Shown: positions 1 through 6,974, counted from the first letter of the stretch. The stretch is 13,253 bases of DNA from Methanosarcinaceae archaeon (GCA_016926455.1 JAFGOO010000109.1:1-13253); one strand, 5' to 3'. Numbers and translations are program-made. The notes: generated by a model from the sequence alone, not told the origin.

Positions 1-26
1 AGAGAGCTCCAAGAATGGGACCACAA

Positions 27-52
27 TTGTTGATCTTACAATAGATCAACAA
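27..52. repeat. Perfect 10-bp inverted repeat (stem-loop)
   Basis: Positions 27-36 (TTGTTGATCT) are the exact reverse complement of 43-52, separated by a 6-nt loop. It lies in non-coding DNA at the window edge. It could be a stem-loop terminator of a gene to the left or a mobile-element end. No T-tract follows, so its role is open. Confidence 0.5.
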
Positions 53-219
53 CTGTTGTCATCATTATAGGGCACTTTCATGGTAAATATATAATGTTTT
101 TGATTATCTAAAAGGCGGGGTATGATTCACTCCATGTAGAAAATGGGATGAATTGTACCCCTACACCCCAATTATCATAAAGAGGATCAGGAAAGCTGGA
201 TTTGAAGCTACTGTCTTAA

Positions 220-440
220 GACGAATATTATATACAAGAAGAGTGGGTAGAGGAGATTGGAACTGCATATGGGAAACTACTTACCAAGCCTTCCAAGAAG
301 TCTATTGAACAAAAAATAAGGGACATAATCAAAAAAGGAATGGCATAGAAACAGGAATCATTGGCGCTCCTAATCTCATTATATCCAATCGGAAAACTGC
401 CACCAATCAGTGGTGTCCAAAAAAACATTCATTTTAGATT
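220..440 (+). pseudogene. Decayed group II intron reverse transcriptase/maturase, C-terminal part
   Basis: No intact gene is present. Reading the plus strand from 220 gives a stretch containing YGKLLTKPSKKSIEQKIRD, then IIKKGMA, a TAG at 346, and on through KQES... to about 440. This resembles the end of the RT finger/palm region and the start of domain X in group II intron proteins, which commonly read GKLL-IKPSKKSI...KIR..IKK followed by a segment of the LNPIIRGWANYH type. The TAG replaces a position where Trp is common. In the neighbouring frame, 247-273 reads GRGDWNCIW, like the LGWNFR motif just upstream in intact proteins, which implies a frameshift near 270. No domain V or intron 5' end was recognised, so this is a fragment. 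It is inferred from remembered family motifs, not from an alignment. Confidence 0.45.
417..427 (-). terminator. T-tract terminator candidate after the mmp8 operon
   Basis: The plus strand has seven consecutive A at 419-425, which is seven T on the minus strand, about 25-30 nt after the mmp8 stop at 450. Archaeal RNA polymerase commonly terminates at T-rich tracts without a required hairpin, and none is obvious here. Confidence 0.4.
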
Positions 441-449
441 ATCTCACAA

Positions 450-1298
450 CTATATGAGATTATTTGGCTGTTTTTTTTCGGGGAGCACAGGAAGAGGCAT
501 TGTATTCACGAGAACAGGGCTTTCCACATCTTTAGCACGCTCAAGTACCAGTTCCTTTCCCTTTTGAGTGATTGCAAACAGGGGGACGGCTGTTCCGACC
601 TGGGCTAGCGGTTTGATCACATCGCGTATATTCTTCGATGCACAACCTGTGATAATATCCACTTTTTCTACAAGTTTTAGTGCATCTTCCCTGCTAATAC
701 CGGTCACATGAACTACTATTATCATCAGGTCAATCCCAAGTTCGGATTCTATCTCACGTAGTGTCCTTACAGTATCAGGATCGATGACAGTCACTGCTAT
801 ACGCTTATATCCAAGTTCAGCAGCCTTTTTAACTCCTCCCACAGGGTCAATCTTTGCAGATGAAGGGTCAAGTACAATTCCTCCCCTCTCATTAATATTA
901 TTCATTATACCATCGATGGGTTCGGTCTCAATCAGACCTGAAATCCTTGCACCCATTCCCTGTACGAGGCTTGGGTTACTGGTAATCACGGTTCCTGCAC
1001 CCTCACACACTGTTACCGTGGTGTCAAGCATATCCCTCTTAAGACCGCTCATCATTATTTCAGATGCACCAAACCCTACAAAAACCTTGAGTTCTAACTG
1101 GCGGTTTTCTGTGAACATGCCAAAATCACGTATACGAAACTCCATATTTTCCCTGACTTTTTCAGACGTTATTTTTTTAATTCCTCGCATTTTATCGAAA
1201 ATTGGACACCATTCTATTTGTGGTTCACTAATTTCAACCACTTCACCATCTTTAATAACAACTCTTGTCTTTCCAATCAGTTCCATCACATGCGGCAT
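450..1298 (-). CDS. Methanogenesis marker protein 8 (DUF2099 family)
   Basis: This 282-residue protein matches the methanogenesis marker 8 / DUF2099 family, which is confined to methanogens and relatives and co-occurs with methyl-coenzyme M reductase. Its biochemical role is not established to my knowledge. Family-like features are the N-terminal GKTRVVIKDGEVVEI strand pair, IEWCPIFDKMRG (about residues 29-40), FRIRDFGM, the glycine-rich VCEGAGTVITSNP segment, ARISGLIET, GGIVLDPSSAKIDPVGG, and ITGCASKNIRD near residue 215. Three separated cysteines (WCP, VCEG, GCAS) sit in these conserved blocks. No signal peptide or membrane segment is seen, so it is cytosolic. The ATG start is supported by an AGAGGT ribosome site six bases upstream (1305-1310). 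It is the last gene of a minus-strand operon with the small ORF and the PaaK homologue. The C-terminal tail (KKQPNNLI) borders decayed intron DNA. Confidence 0.88.
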   Translation of the reverse strand: MPHVMELIGKTRVVIKDGEVVEISEPQIEWCPIFDKMRGIKKITSEKVRENMEFRIRDFGMFTENRQLELKVFVGFGASEIMMSGLKRDMLDTTVTVCEGAGTVITSNPSLVQGMGARISGLIETEPIDGIMNNINERGGIVLDPSSAKIDPVGGVKKAAELGYKRIAVTVIDPDTVRTLREIESELGIDLMIIVVHVTGISREDALKLVEKVDIITGCASKNIRDVIKPLAQVGTAVPLFAITQKGKELVLERAKDVESPVLVNTMPLPVLPEKKQPNNLI

Positions 1299-1320
1299 AA
1301 GATTACCTCTTTAATAATAG

Positions 1321-1560
1321 TTATCCAATGTTAGGATACTTTTTCCAGTGTTCTTTGACAAGTTCGTTTCTTGGAATCGAATGACAGTGCTTTTCCCGTT
1401 CATTCATCTCATCATCGAATGCTTCTAACGAACGGTATAGATACCAGATACCGTCCTTCTGGTATGACTCAAAAACGTTTGGATCTCGCTCTTTATCATT
1501 TGGGTCGATAGCTTTTTCAAAATACCTGTTATATCCTTCAAGAACTTTTTTGTTATTCAT
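1321..1560 (-). CDS. Small hypothetical protein between paaK and mmp8
   Basis: I do not recognise this protein. From the internal ATG at 1560 it has 79 residues, strongly charged and rich in aromatic residues (SYQKDGIWYLYRSLEAFDDE, EHWKKYPNIG), with no membrane segment or signal. The reading frame is open to 1701, giving 126 residues, but that start lies 83 bases inside paaK. A GTG at 1629 overlapping the paaK end by 11 bases is a third option. None has a clear ribosome site. I chose 1560 because it avoids the overlap. The stop lies 22 bases before the mmp8 start, so co-transcription with both neighbours is likely. Whether it is a real conserved protein cannot be settled from the sequence alone. 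Confidence 0.5.
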   Translation of the reverse strand: MNNKKVLEGYNRYFEKAIDPNDKERDPNVFESYQKDGIWYLYRSLEAFDDEMNEREKHCHSIPRNELVKEHWKKYPNIG

Positions 1561-1618
1561 ATAAATATATCTTGCAGAGAAATATTTAGTGCTTTTGGTA
1601 TTACTGTTTAAGAAATAG

Positions 1619-2920
1619 TCACAGTGCACTGCGCCTGTCGATAATCTTCTTTGCCTTTCCCGCAGTTCTCGGAATTGTTCCTTTCTCAACCAGTTCCACA
1701 TTTGTCCTGATGTTCAGTACTTTTTTCAATTCATTTTCAACATGCTTTTGTGCTTCTGCAAGATCCTTGAGTTCTCCAGTAAATGCATTTTCTTCCAGTT
1801 CGACTCGTACCGTTATCTCGTCCAACCGGTGCTGAAGCCTATCCAGTACGACCTGGAATTGGTCAGTGACCTCGGGAATGCCTGCAATAACATCTTCGAT
1901 TTGTGAAGGGAATACATTTATACCCCTCACAATAAGCATATCATCTGCCCGCCCGAGTACTCTCGAAATCCGCTGTGTTGTTCGACCGCATGCACATTCG
2001 CTTTCAAGAAGACGCGTGATATCACCTGTGTGATATCTAATAAGCGGAAGTGCTTCCTTGGTAAGCGATGTTAAGACAAGTTCACCTTTTTCGCCTTCTG
2101 CAACATTTTCCCCCTCCGAATCAAGAACCTCTACAAGATAATGATCGCTCCAGATGTGAAGGCCGTCCTGTTCCTCGCATTCAAATGCAACCCCCGGTCC
2201 AAACATTTCCGAAAGACCATAAGAATCATAGGCCTTTATGTTCAGTGCCTTTTCAAGTTCTTTTCTTGTATTCGATGACCATGGTTCGGCACCGAAACAT
2301 CCGATCTTTAATGATAGCTTGTCCAGAATATCAATCTCTTCTGCTGTTTCTGCAAGGTATAGGGCATACGAGGGTGTACAGTGAAGTGCAGTCACTCCAA
2401 AATCCTGCATCATTTCAAGCTGCCGGACTGTGTTTCCTGTGCCACTTGGAACAGTCATTGCACCTAATTTTTCAGCACCGTAATGGACCCCCAACCCACC
2501 AGTGAATAAACCATAGTTGACCGCATTCTGGAAAACATCGTCCTTTCGGATGCCTACCATCATTAGATTCCTTGCCATCAGGTTAGACCATGTATCTATG
2601 TCTCCAGCGGTATAACCCACAACAGTAGGCTTTCCACTTGTACCTGTTGAAGCGTGAATTCGTACAACATCCTTTTTTGGCACTGCAAATAACTCAAATG
2701 GATAGTTTTCACGTAGGTCATTTTTTTGTGTTGAAGGCAGACGCATTGCATCATCTACTGACACTATATCATCTGGCATGATACCAAGCTGGTCGAACTT
2801 TTTTTTATAAAATGGGACATTATTGTAGACCCTTGCAACAGTTTTCTTTAAACGCTTAAATTGTAGTTGCCTTAGCTCATCGGTACCCATTGTCTCATAT
2901 TTTGGCTGCCAGTATTTCAT
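1619..2920 (-). CDS. paaK: Phenylacetate-CoA ligase family protein (AMP-forming)
   Basis: This 433-residue protein is full length for the PaaK family of adenylate-forming ligases, which activate aryl acids to acyl-CoA through an acyl-AMP. Visible motifs are the P-loop STGTSGKP at residues 91-98, YGLSEMFGPG at 234-243, YHTGD at 296-300, the hinge region GRADDMLIVRGINVFPSQIE from 323, and the C-terminal AGKAKK lysine region. A Cys pair in ECACGRT (about 308-313) is typical of archaeal members. In methanogens such ligases are usually linked to reversible aryl-acetate or indole-acetate metabolism with 2-oxoacid:ferredoxin oxidoreductases, but no such gene is in this window, so the substrate is inferred only. 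The ATG is preceded by GGAG eight bases upstream (2929-2932). It heads the minus-strand operon with the small ORF and mmp8. Confidence 0.93.
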   Translation of the reverse strand: MKYWQPKYETMGTDELRQLQFKRLKKTVARVYNNVPFYKKKFDQLGIMPDDIVSVDDAMRLPSTQKNDLRENYPFELFAVPKKDVVRIHASTGTSGKPTVVGYTAGDIDTWSNLMARNLMMVGIRKDDVFQNAVNYGLFTGGLGVHYGAEKLGAMTVPSGTGNTVRQLEMMQDFGVTALHCTPSYALYLAETAEEIDILDKLSLKIGCFGAEPWSSNTRKELEKALNIKAYDSYGLSEMFGPGVAFECEEQDGLHIWSDHYLVEVLDSEGENVAEGEKGELVLTSLTKEALPLIRYHTGDITRLLESECACGRTTQRISRVLGRADDMLIVRGINVFPSQIEDVIAGIPEVTDQFQVVLDRLQHRLDEITVRVELEENAFTGELKDLAEAQKHVENELKKVLNIRTNVELVEKGTIPRTAGKAKKIIDRRSAL

Positions 2921-3054
2921 TCAAATATCTCCGATTTAGGGGGGTGAATGGACTCTTTCTTTAAATGCATTACTGTTTGCAAATACAAATCTCCTGATTA
3001 TTTGTTTTTTTGAATATGCCATTTTGATACAATTTGACTTTCATCTGACGTACT

Positions 3055-3075
3055 CCCACGACTAAATTTCGTGGT
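3055..3075 (-). repeat. IS200/IS605-type right-end hairpin of TnpB relic A
   Basis: CCACGA at 3056-3061 pairs perfectly with TCGTGG at 3069-3074 around the 7-nt loop CTAAATT. It lies just beyond the 3' end of the minus-strand tnpB relic. The same architecture (C-rich arm, CTAAA loop, G-rich arm, then TTCTA or similar) recurs at 10842-10875 and at 13075-13095. IS200/IS605 elements carry such subterminal hairpins for their single-strand transposase. Confidence 0.6.
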
Positions 3076-3094
3076 GTTCTATGGTTAGCTGCTT

Positions 3095-3760
3095 TCAATC
3101 CATTGCCACTTTCGAAATATCAGTGTTTTCTTTCAGCACATCACTTTTTCTACTGAATCGAATTATGTTTGGAGATAATGCAATATTGAAAGCTGCATTA
3201 AAATCTGCATGTTCAATGTGTCCGCAATCAGGACACTCAAAGTTTTTACCATTCCTGTTCCCTATATCACCGCACCTACTACCTGTTTGGGAAGTGTATT
3301 TTGGGTCGATATAAGCGATAGGTACTCCAAGCAACTTAGACTATATTCTATCCTCTTTTGTAGCTGATAGAAAGACCAACTGTTCAAAGAGTATCGGAAT
3401 TATCTGGAATGTTTTTTTGTTGTTCCGTATACATTTTAGTTCTTCAAGTTTGATACCACAATTATTTTCGTTATCATTGTCAACAATTTTCCTACTTATT
3501 TCATGGTTCAAATCCCGGACAATTCTACTCTCTCGATTCTTAATTTGTTTGACCTTTTTGTATTTGCCTTGTTTCTGCAACTTTTTTCTCATATTCTTGT
3601 ATTTGTTATGAGTGTGCTGTGCATGTTTACCAAGTTTCATTATTTTTCCGCTATTTGCTTCTCCTGTCACTACTACATGTCCGGTAGTGTTTCTATCAAC
3701 TCCTATACATTTATAGGCTTTATACTCTGAATTTTCAGAAACTGTTACTGTGAACTGACA
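3095..3760 (-). pseudogene. tnpB: TnpB pseudogene A (IS200/IS605 family RNA-guided nuclease), broken
   Basis: Read right to left, the DNA encodes a TnpB lacking its N-terminus. The RuvC-I block CIGVDRNTTGHVVV (about 3680-3725) is followed by a Lys-rich helix and RDLNHEISRKIVD, then RuvC-II CGIKLEELKCIRNNKK. Near 3400 the frame shifts: the expected FRYSLNSWSFYQLQKRIEY lies in another frame (about 3345-3400), and a second shift near 3335 returns to LLGVPIAYIDPKYTSQ. The zinc ribbon follows but reads TGSRCG, so its first Cys is Gly; the second pair CPDCG is intact. RuvC-III HADFNAAFNIA keeps its Asp. Intact TnpBs are about 350-420 residues. At least two frameshifts, the lost Cys and the missing N-terminus make it non-functional. 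The open pieces are 3095-3334 and 3341-3670. Confidence 0.85.
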
Positions 3761-3783
3761 CCTATTAAAAAGGGTGGCTTCCT
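3750..3783 (-). repeat. 34-bp IS end repeat, copy 1 (right end of relic B)
   Basis: This 34-bp block runs from GTGAACT to AGGGTGGCTTCCT and matches 10000-10033 at 27 of 34 positions by my count. On the minus strand it follows the end of TnpB relic B and contains an imperfect stem (CCACC with GGTG). I interpret it as an IS200/IS605 right end. Its outer edge lies directly against the reading frame of TnpB relic A. Confidence 0.6.
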
Positions 3784-3789
3784 ATTTCA

Positions 3790-4060
3790 TTGACAAAACC
3801 AAAGGTTTAACTCAAAGGCATTTACCTTAGTTCCTACTGCAAGATCAAAAATGTCTATAGCAGCATTATGGTCTCTATCTACTACTAATCTACAATGATG
3901 ATAATTATGTATCCTTGTAGGTCTACTTTAGAAGTACAATAACTACATTTTTAGTATGTGTTGTGTGGATTAACCAATTTTACAACCTTACCAGCCTCTT
4001 ACTCTTTGTGCTTGGGTTTAATACCCTGATGTTGCCATCGACGCAATCCATAGCAGGATT
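3790..4060 (-). pseudogene. tnpB: TnpB pseudogene B (IS1341-type), C-terminal remnant
   Basis: Only the C-terminal part survives. On the minus strand the first recognisable piece (about 3950-4010) reads EAGKVVKLVNPHNTY, a stop, then KCSYCTSKVDL. Intact relatives read EAGGKVV..VNPRNTS..CS.CG, so the stop replaces part of the TSQ motif. After a frameshift near 3905 the frame gives CRLVVDRDHNAAIDIFDLAV, which is the second half of the zinc ribbon plus RuvC-III with its Asp, then GTKVNAFELNLWFCQ and a stop near 3790. The RuvC-I and RuvC-II parts are absent. It differs from relic A (DRDHNAAI versus HADFNAAF), so it is a different element. Upstream to about 4060 the match is weak and the boundary is approximate. 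Confidence 0.7.
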
Positions 4061-4111
4061 AACTCGAATGAATGAAGTAGCAATACGGCAATTCATGTTG
4101 TATCTTCTTGT

Positions 4112-4276
4112 CGCACTCAGCTATTGACGTTGGTTTTGCTGAAAGAGTAAATTAATGAAGATTATAGAAATATTGTTGAATGTGTAAAATTTACGGATCG
4201 GGTCAAATCATGGATCGGGTTTAAACAGGTTCCGCACTTTACAAAACATTATAATTGTTTTGAGAATTTTTCTGTA
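4112..4276 (+). pseudogene. DDE-type transposase remnant (IS5-like), N-terminal part
   Basis: The plus-strand frame starting at 4112 reads CRTQLLTLVLLKE, a TAA at 4148, INEDYRNIVECVKFTDRV, then KSWIGFKQVPHFTKHYNCFE. This resembles the N-terminal region of archaeal IS5-like transposases, which commonly read YTQHQLL.L..LKEY...DYR.IVE....SDKVKEWIGLK.VPHFTTLHKF. The TAA falls where Tyr is usual. The catalytic Asp/Glu domains are missing because the frame ends at 4313 inside the 3' end of the opposing JAMM gene. The family is inferred from remembered motifs; the truncation and nonsense codon are direct. Confidence 0.5.
4242..4262 (-). terminator. Hairpin downstream of the JAMM gene
   Basis: CAAAACA at 4242-4248 pairs perfectly with TGTTTTG at 4256-4262 around a 7-nt AT-rich loop, starting about 20 bases after the minus-strand JAMM stop. 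It is AT-rich and has no long T-tract after it, so terminator function is only possible. It also lies within the transposase remnant. Confidence 0.3.
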
Positions 4277-4282
4277 GAACAT

Positions 4283-4684
4283 TTATGTAAGAATTTCCTC
4301 ATTTTCATTTAGTTCGATTTCCAGAACTGGAAGTACCTGAACCTGACCATCAGAGTCATAGCATTGCCAGCTGTTTTCATCATAAGGAGCACCCACGATG
4401 ATATGATGAGTACCTGTTTTTCTAAAAAGCCGCAGGTCGGCTTTTGAAGGTTTGAGGTTAGGAACGGGGTGACTGTGGACAGAACCGACTGAACTGATAT
4501 TTGGCATCATAAAAAGTTTGATGACAGCATTCCTGTCACTTGATTCTGTACCCGGGAGTATAACGACATCTTTGATAATCCCTTTCTCCGCCCGCAGAAG
4601 CCCTGCAAATTCTTGCGGTGCACTTGATTCGCTGACCTTGAGAATAAATTCAAGAGTCTCACGTGCAATCCCTATAATTTTCAT
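4283..4684 (-). CDS. JAMM/MPN domain metalloprotease (Mov34/PAD-1 family)
   Basis: From the ATG at 4684 the protein has 133 residues and consists of a single MPN+ domain. The JAMM zinc motif is complete: Glu25 in PQEFAGLL, His70 and His72 in HSHP, Ser80 and Asp83 in PSKAD, matching ExnHxHx7SxxD. Archaeal enzymes of this size cleave isopeptide bonds to ubiquitin-like SAMP proteins (desampylases) or act on related small modifiers; that role here is inferred from the family. No SAMP or E1 gene is in the window. The frame is open to a TTG at 4756 (157 residues), but the MKIIGIARETL start fits the domain better, and a TATA-like ATATAT at 4707-4714 lies about 27 bases before this ATG, suggesting a leaderless mRNA. 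The symporter is divergent. Its 3' end overlaps decayed transposase DNA. Confidence 0.87.
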   Translation of the reverse strand: MKIIGIARETLEFILKVSESSAPQEFAGLLRAEKGIIKDVVILPGTESSDRNAVIKLFMMPNISSVGSVHSHPVPNLKPSKADLRLFRKTGTHHIIVGAPYDENSWQCYDSDGQVQVLPVLEIELNENEEILT

Positions 4685-4706
4685 GTTACTTAGTTGATGT
4701 AGACTA

Positions 4707-4714
4707 CATATATC
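4707..4714 (-). promoter_or_regulatory. TATA box of the JAMM gene
   Basis: The minus strand reads AAAAAGATATATG here, centred about 27 bases before the ATG at 4684. That spacing places transcription start at or next to the start codon, as in leaderless archaeal genes. It lies inside the alternative longer reading frame and so argues for the shorter start. Confidence 0.45.
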
Positions 4715-4833
4715 TTTTTGCTCATGAACGTAGTTCTTTTCATTTTCTTCTGTCAAAATACTGAAAGATCCACATCAGGAACATAATGATAAACCGTTTA
4801 GATAATGAAACATACTAAGCTAACCAATAACCA

Positions 4834-4859
4834 TTTAAATCAAATTTATTTGATTTAAA
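4834..4859. promoter_or_regulatory. Perfect 26-nt palindromic site, putative operator
   Basis: TTTAAATCAAA (4834-4844) is the exact reverse complement of 4849-4859, with a 4-nt TTTA spacer. It lies in the divergent JAMM/symporter intergenic region, with its right edge 25 bases upstream of the symporter TATA box. The position just upstream of a TATA/BRE, the dyad symmetry and the 11-bp arms suit an activator or repressor dimer. AT-rich DNA gives palindromes by chance more easily, but an 11-bp perfect arm is long. Confidence 0.5.
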
Positions 4860-4883
4860 ATCAATTTTATTTTTTGAAAGATG

Positions 4884-4930
4884 TTATATATATTATGATA
4901 GGTAAATGTAGCATAAGTTAATCAAGAGGT
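4884..4930 (+). promoter_or_regulatory. Promoter and ribosome binding site of the symporter
   Basis: A strong TATA box (TTATATATATTA, 4884-4895) predicts transcription start near 4915-4920. AGAGGT at 4925-4930 is a good Shine-Dalgarno seven bases before the ATG at 4938. Leader length would be about 20 nt. Confidence 0.65.
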
Positions 4931-4937
4931 CGAATAT

Positions 4938-6872
4938 ATGGAAGGTTCTCAATTTTTTTTTATACTGCTTGCAGTCTACGTGTCGGGTCTCATCTCGATT
5001 GGTTGGTATTTTACAAAAAAACAGAAAACTGTGACTGATTTCTGGCTTGCAGGCAGGGAAGTCGGTGCGATAGCAATTGGTTTTTCCGCTGCTGCATCTT
5101 GGCTTACTGCGGGGGCTCTTCTTGCAGTTATCGCATTTTTCATACTGCTTGGAATGGGGTCTGTGTGGAGCTTTGTTGCGCCGAATGTCCTAGCATTGCT
5201 TATAATTGCACTAATTGTTGGTAGAATAAAACATTTGCCTGCAATCACTCAGCCTGAACTACTGGAACAGCGCTACAGCAGCACGATACGTGCACCGGTT
5301 GCAATTATAATAACCATTGTTATGATACTCTTTGCAGTGGCTGACATCAAGGGATTTGCACTTGTTCTTGAAGAGTTATATGGCCTGACCCCCATCTATG
5401 CGGCTGGCATTGTTGCACTTGCAGTTTCAGTCTACGTTACCCTTGGTGGTCTGTCTGCTGTTGTGTGGACCGATGTTGTGCAGTTTGTGTTTTTATCTGT
5501 CTTTACCATCGTCATGGCAGTCCTTGCAGTAGGTGCTGCAACATCAGGTGCTTCCTATGGTGCTACAGATTTACCACCAATTACTGTTTCCGAACTGTTT
5601 GGCGATCTTCCGGGTGTCTGGTGGAATCCATTTTCCATAGGAATTCCGATGGTGATAATCTTTATTTTTGCAATCGTTCCTGGCTGGATTACCGAACAGG
5701 ACCCTTGGCAGAGAGTCTGGGCTGCAAAGGATGCAAAATCCGCAAAAATAGGGATGGTACTTGGTTCCCTGTTAATAGCGGTTGTTTTCATTGGATGTGC
5801 TGTAATTGCAATTGGATTGAATACAATCTACCCTGAGATCGCAGAAGCTGGGTTTCCGGCAGGAATGGCACTTGCTGAACGTGCACTCCTTAATTTTATA
5901 AACTCTAGTTTCTCGCCGCTGGTAGTCGCACTCAGTGCAATTGGACTTGCAGCAGCTGCAATGTCCTGTGCCGATACTTTTGCAACATCTGGTGCATCCT
6001 GCATCTCACGTGACATCTACCAGAGATTTATTAAACCCGATGCAACTATGAAAGAGATGCTAGCAATCAACAGGATAAGCGTCCTCATAATAGTCGCAGC
6101 AGCAACAATAGCTTCATTTTACATTGAAAGTATCATGGATGCGATCCACATTGCAACTTTCATAGCAAGTGCTTCATATTTCTTCCCATTGATGGGAGGT
6201 CTTTACTGGAAACGCGCCACAAAAGAAGGGGCACTTGCAGGACTTGTCATTGGTGGATTAACACAGATTGGACTTATTTTAATAGACCTTGCAAAAACCG
6301 CACCAATGGCAACTTCTTATCTTGAAACAGTGCATCCGATACTTGTGAACCACGGAATAATCATGGGAATGCTGCTAAGCGCATTTGCTTTTTTCGGTGT
6401 ATCCCTTATAACAAAGCCATCAGAAACTGTAAATCTTGCTCCTTTCTTTGAAAGTGCTGCTGAGAAACTGTCATTGCATGATGCACAGACAGTTGACGAA
6501 TCGAACCCCGAATATATAAGATACATTGGAACACTTGAAAAGAAAATAACCGGTGAACGTGCACATCTGCACCTGAATCTGGAGTCGTCTGCAACAGTCA
6601 ACTGGAATAATTTCATTGAGAAATTAAAATCAATATATCCTGCATGGGTTACTCCGAGTGGAAATGATTCTGTTTACAGGCTAACACAGGCGGACATGCT
6701 TGCATGTGTTTCGATTACACGTGGTCGCAACGAGAACGAGATCTGGTTTGCCTCCGAGCCACGTACAGAGTTCATTGACAGGCAGAGTAAGGAGATGTTT
6801 ATCGCGTTTGAAGAAGTCGAGAACGTACTAAAGACCTTTGGTCTGATCGTTTGCAACCAACAGGCTGACTGA
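4938..6872 (+). CDS. Sodium:solute symporter family protein (SSS/SLC5) with C-terminal cytosolic extension
   Basis: This 644-residue protein has about 13 hydrophobic segments from residue 5 to about 490, the usual SSS topology. Family marks include FWLAGREVG (35-43), SAAASWLTAGALLA (50-63) and the signature GGLSAVVWTDVVQFVFLSVF (170-189); QDPWQRVWAAKDAKSAK follows a later membrane segment. Such proteins import a solute with Na+ across the cytoplasmic membrane; the substrate (amino acid, betaine, organic acid or other) cannot be read from the sequence. From about residue 494 to the end there is a hydrophilic tail of about 150 residues with no motif I recognise, longer than in minimal SSS proteins, which might be regulatory. 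The start is supported by a Shine-Dalgarno and TATA box, with a palindrome further upstream. It appears monocistronic: the next gene begins 127 bases later with its own Shine-Dalgarno. Confidence 0.9.
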   Translation: MEGSQFFFILLAVYVSGLISIGWYFTKKQKTVTDFWLAGREVGAIAIGFSAAASWLTAGALLAVIAFFILLGMGSVWSFVAPNVLALLIIALIVGRIKHLPAITQPELLEQRYSSTIRAPVAIIITIVMILFAVADIKGFALVLEELYGLTPIYAAGIVALAVSVYVTLGGLSAVVWTDVVQFVFLSVFTIVMAVLAVGAATSGASYGATDLPPITVSELFGDLPGVWWNPFSIGIPMVIIFIFAIVPGWITEQDPWQRVWAAKDAKSAKIGMVLGSLLIAVVFIGCAVIAIGLNTIYPEIAEAGFPAGMALAERALLNFINSSFSPLVVALSAIGLAAAAMSCADTFATSGASCISRDIYQRFIKPDATMKEMLAINRISVLIIVAAATIASFYIESIMDAIHIATFIASASYFFPLMGGLYWKRATKEGALAGLVIGGLTQIGLILIDLAKTAPMATSYLETVHPILVNHGIIMGMLLSAFAFFGVSLITKPSETVNLAPFFESAAEKLSLHDAQTVDESNPEYIRYIGTLEKKITGERAHLHLNLESSATVNWNNFIEKLKSIYPAWVTPSGNDSVYRLTQADMLACVSITRGRNENEIWFASEPRTEFIDRQSKEMFIAFEEVENVLKTFGLIVCNQQAD

Positions 6873-6931
6873 AGGCTGGGAGGATAAACATAATATAACC
6901 TGCAAGTCTCCTAAAGTATGCAGCTAAACAG

Positions 6932-6974
6932 TATTACATCCTTTTCGTTACAAAAGCGTTACATTGATGTAATA
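6932..6974. repeat. Inverted repeat upstream of the lipoprotein gene
   Basis: TATTACATC (6932-6940) is the exact reverse complement of 6966-6974, with 25 bases between. The spacer itself can form a small CTTTT/AAAAG stem. It lies between the symporter stop and the lipoprotein start. It could end the symporter transcript or be a regulator site for the lipoprotein gene. Confidence 0.35.

Noticed and set aside
228..428. Minus-strand 66-codon frame downstream of mmp8
   Set aside because: The opposite strand carries recognisable reverse-transcriptase motifs, and this frame has no family features.
784..1314. Plus-strand 176-codon open frame opposite mmp8
   Set aside because: It is the antisense of a well-supported conserved gene, has low-complexity Ser/Ile/Pro content and no ribosome site.
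2068..2505. Plus-strand 145-codon frame inside paaK
   Set aside because: Antisense shadow of the ligase gene with no domain features.
2986..3011. Small ACAAAT/ATTTGT stem followed by a T-run on the plus strand, terminator-like
   Set aside because: No plus-strand gene precedes it, and the stem is only six AT-rich pairs, so chance is more likely.
3081..3314. Plus-strand frames opposite the TnpB relic (also 3417-3611 and 3503-3730)
   Set aside because: They are complements of TnpB coding; apparent hydrophobic segments arise from antisense of Lys/Asn-rich codons.
4195..4220. Nine-base direct repeat GGATCGGGT, two copies 17 bases apart
   Set aside because: It lies inside the transposase remnant and is too short and isolated to support a repeat array or origin.
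3786..4280. Possible CRISPR or tandem array in the long gene-poor stretch
   Set aside because: No regularly spaced repeats are present; the stretch is explained by TnpB and transposase fragments.
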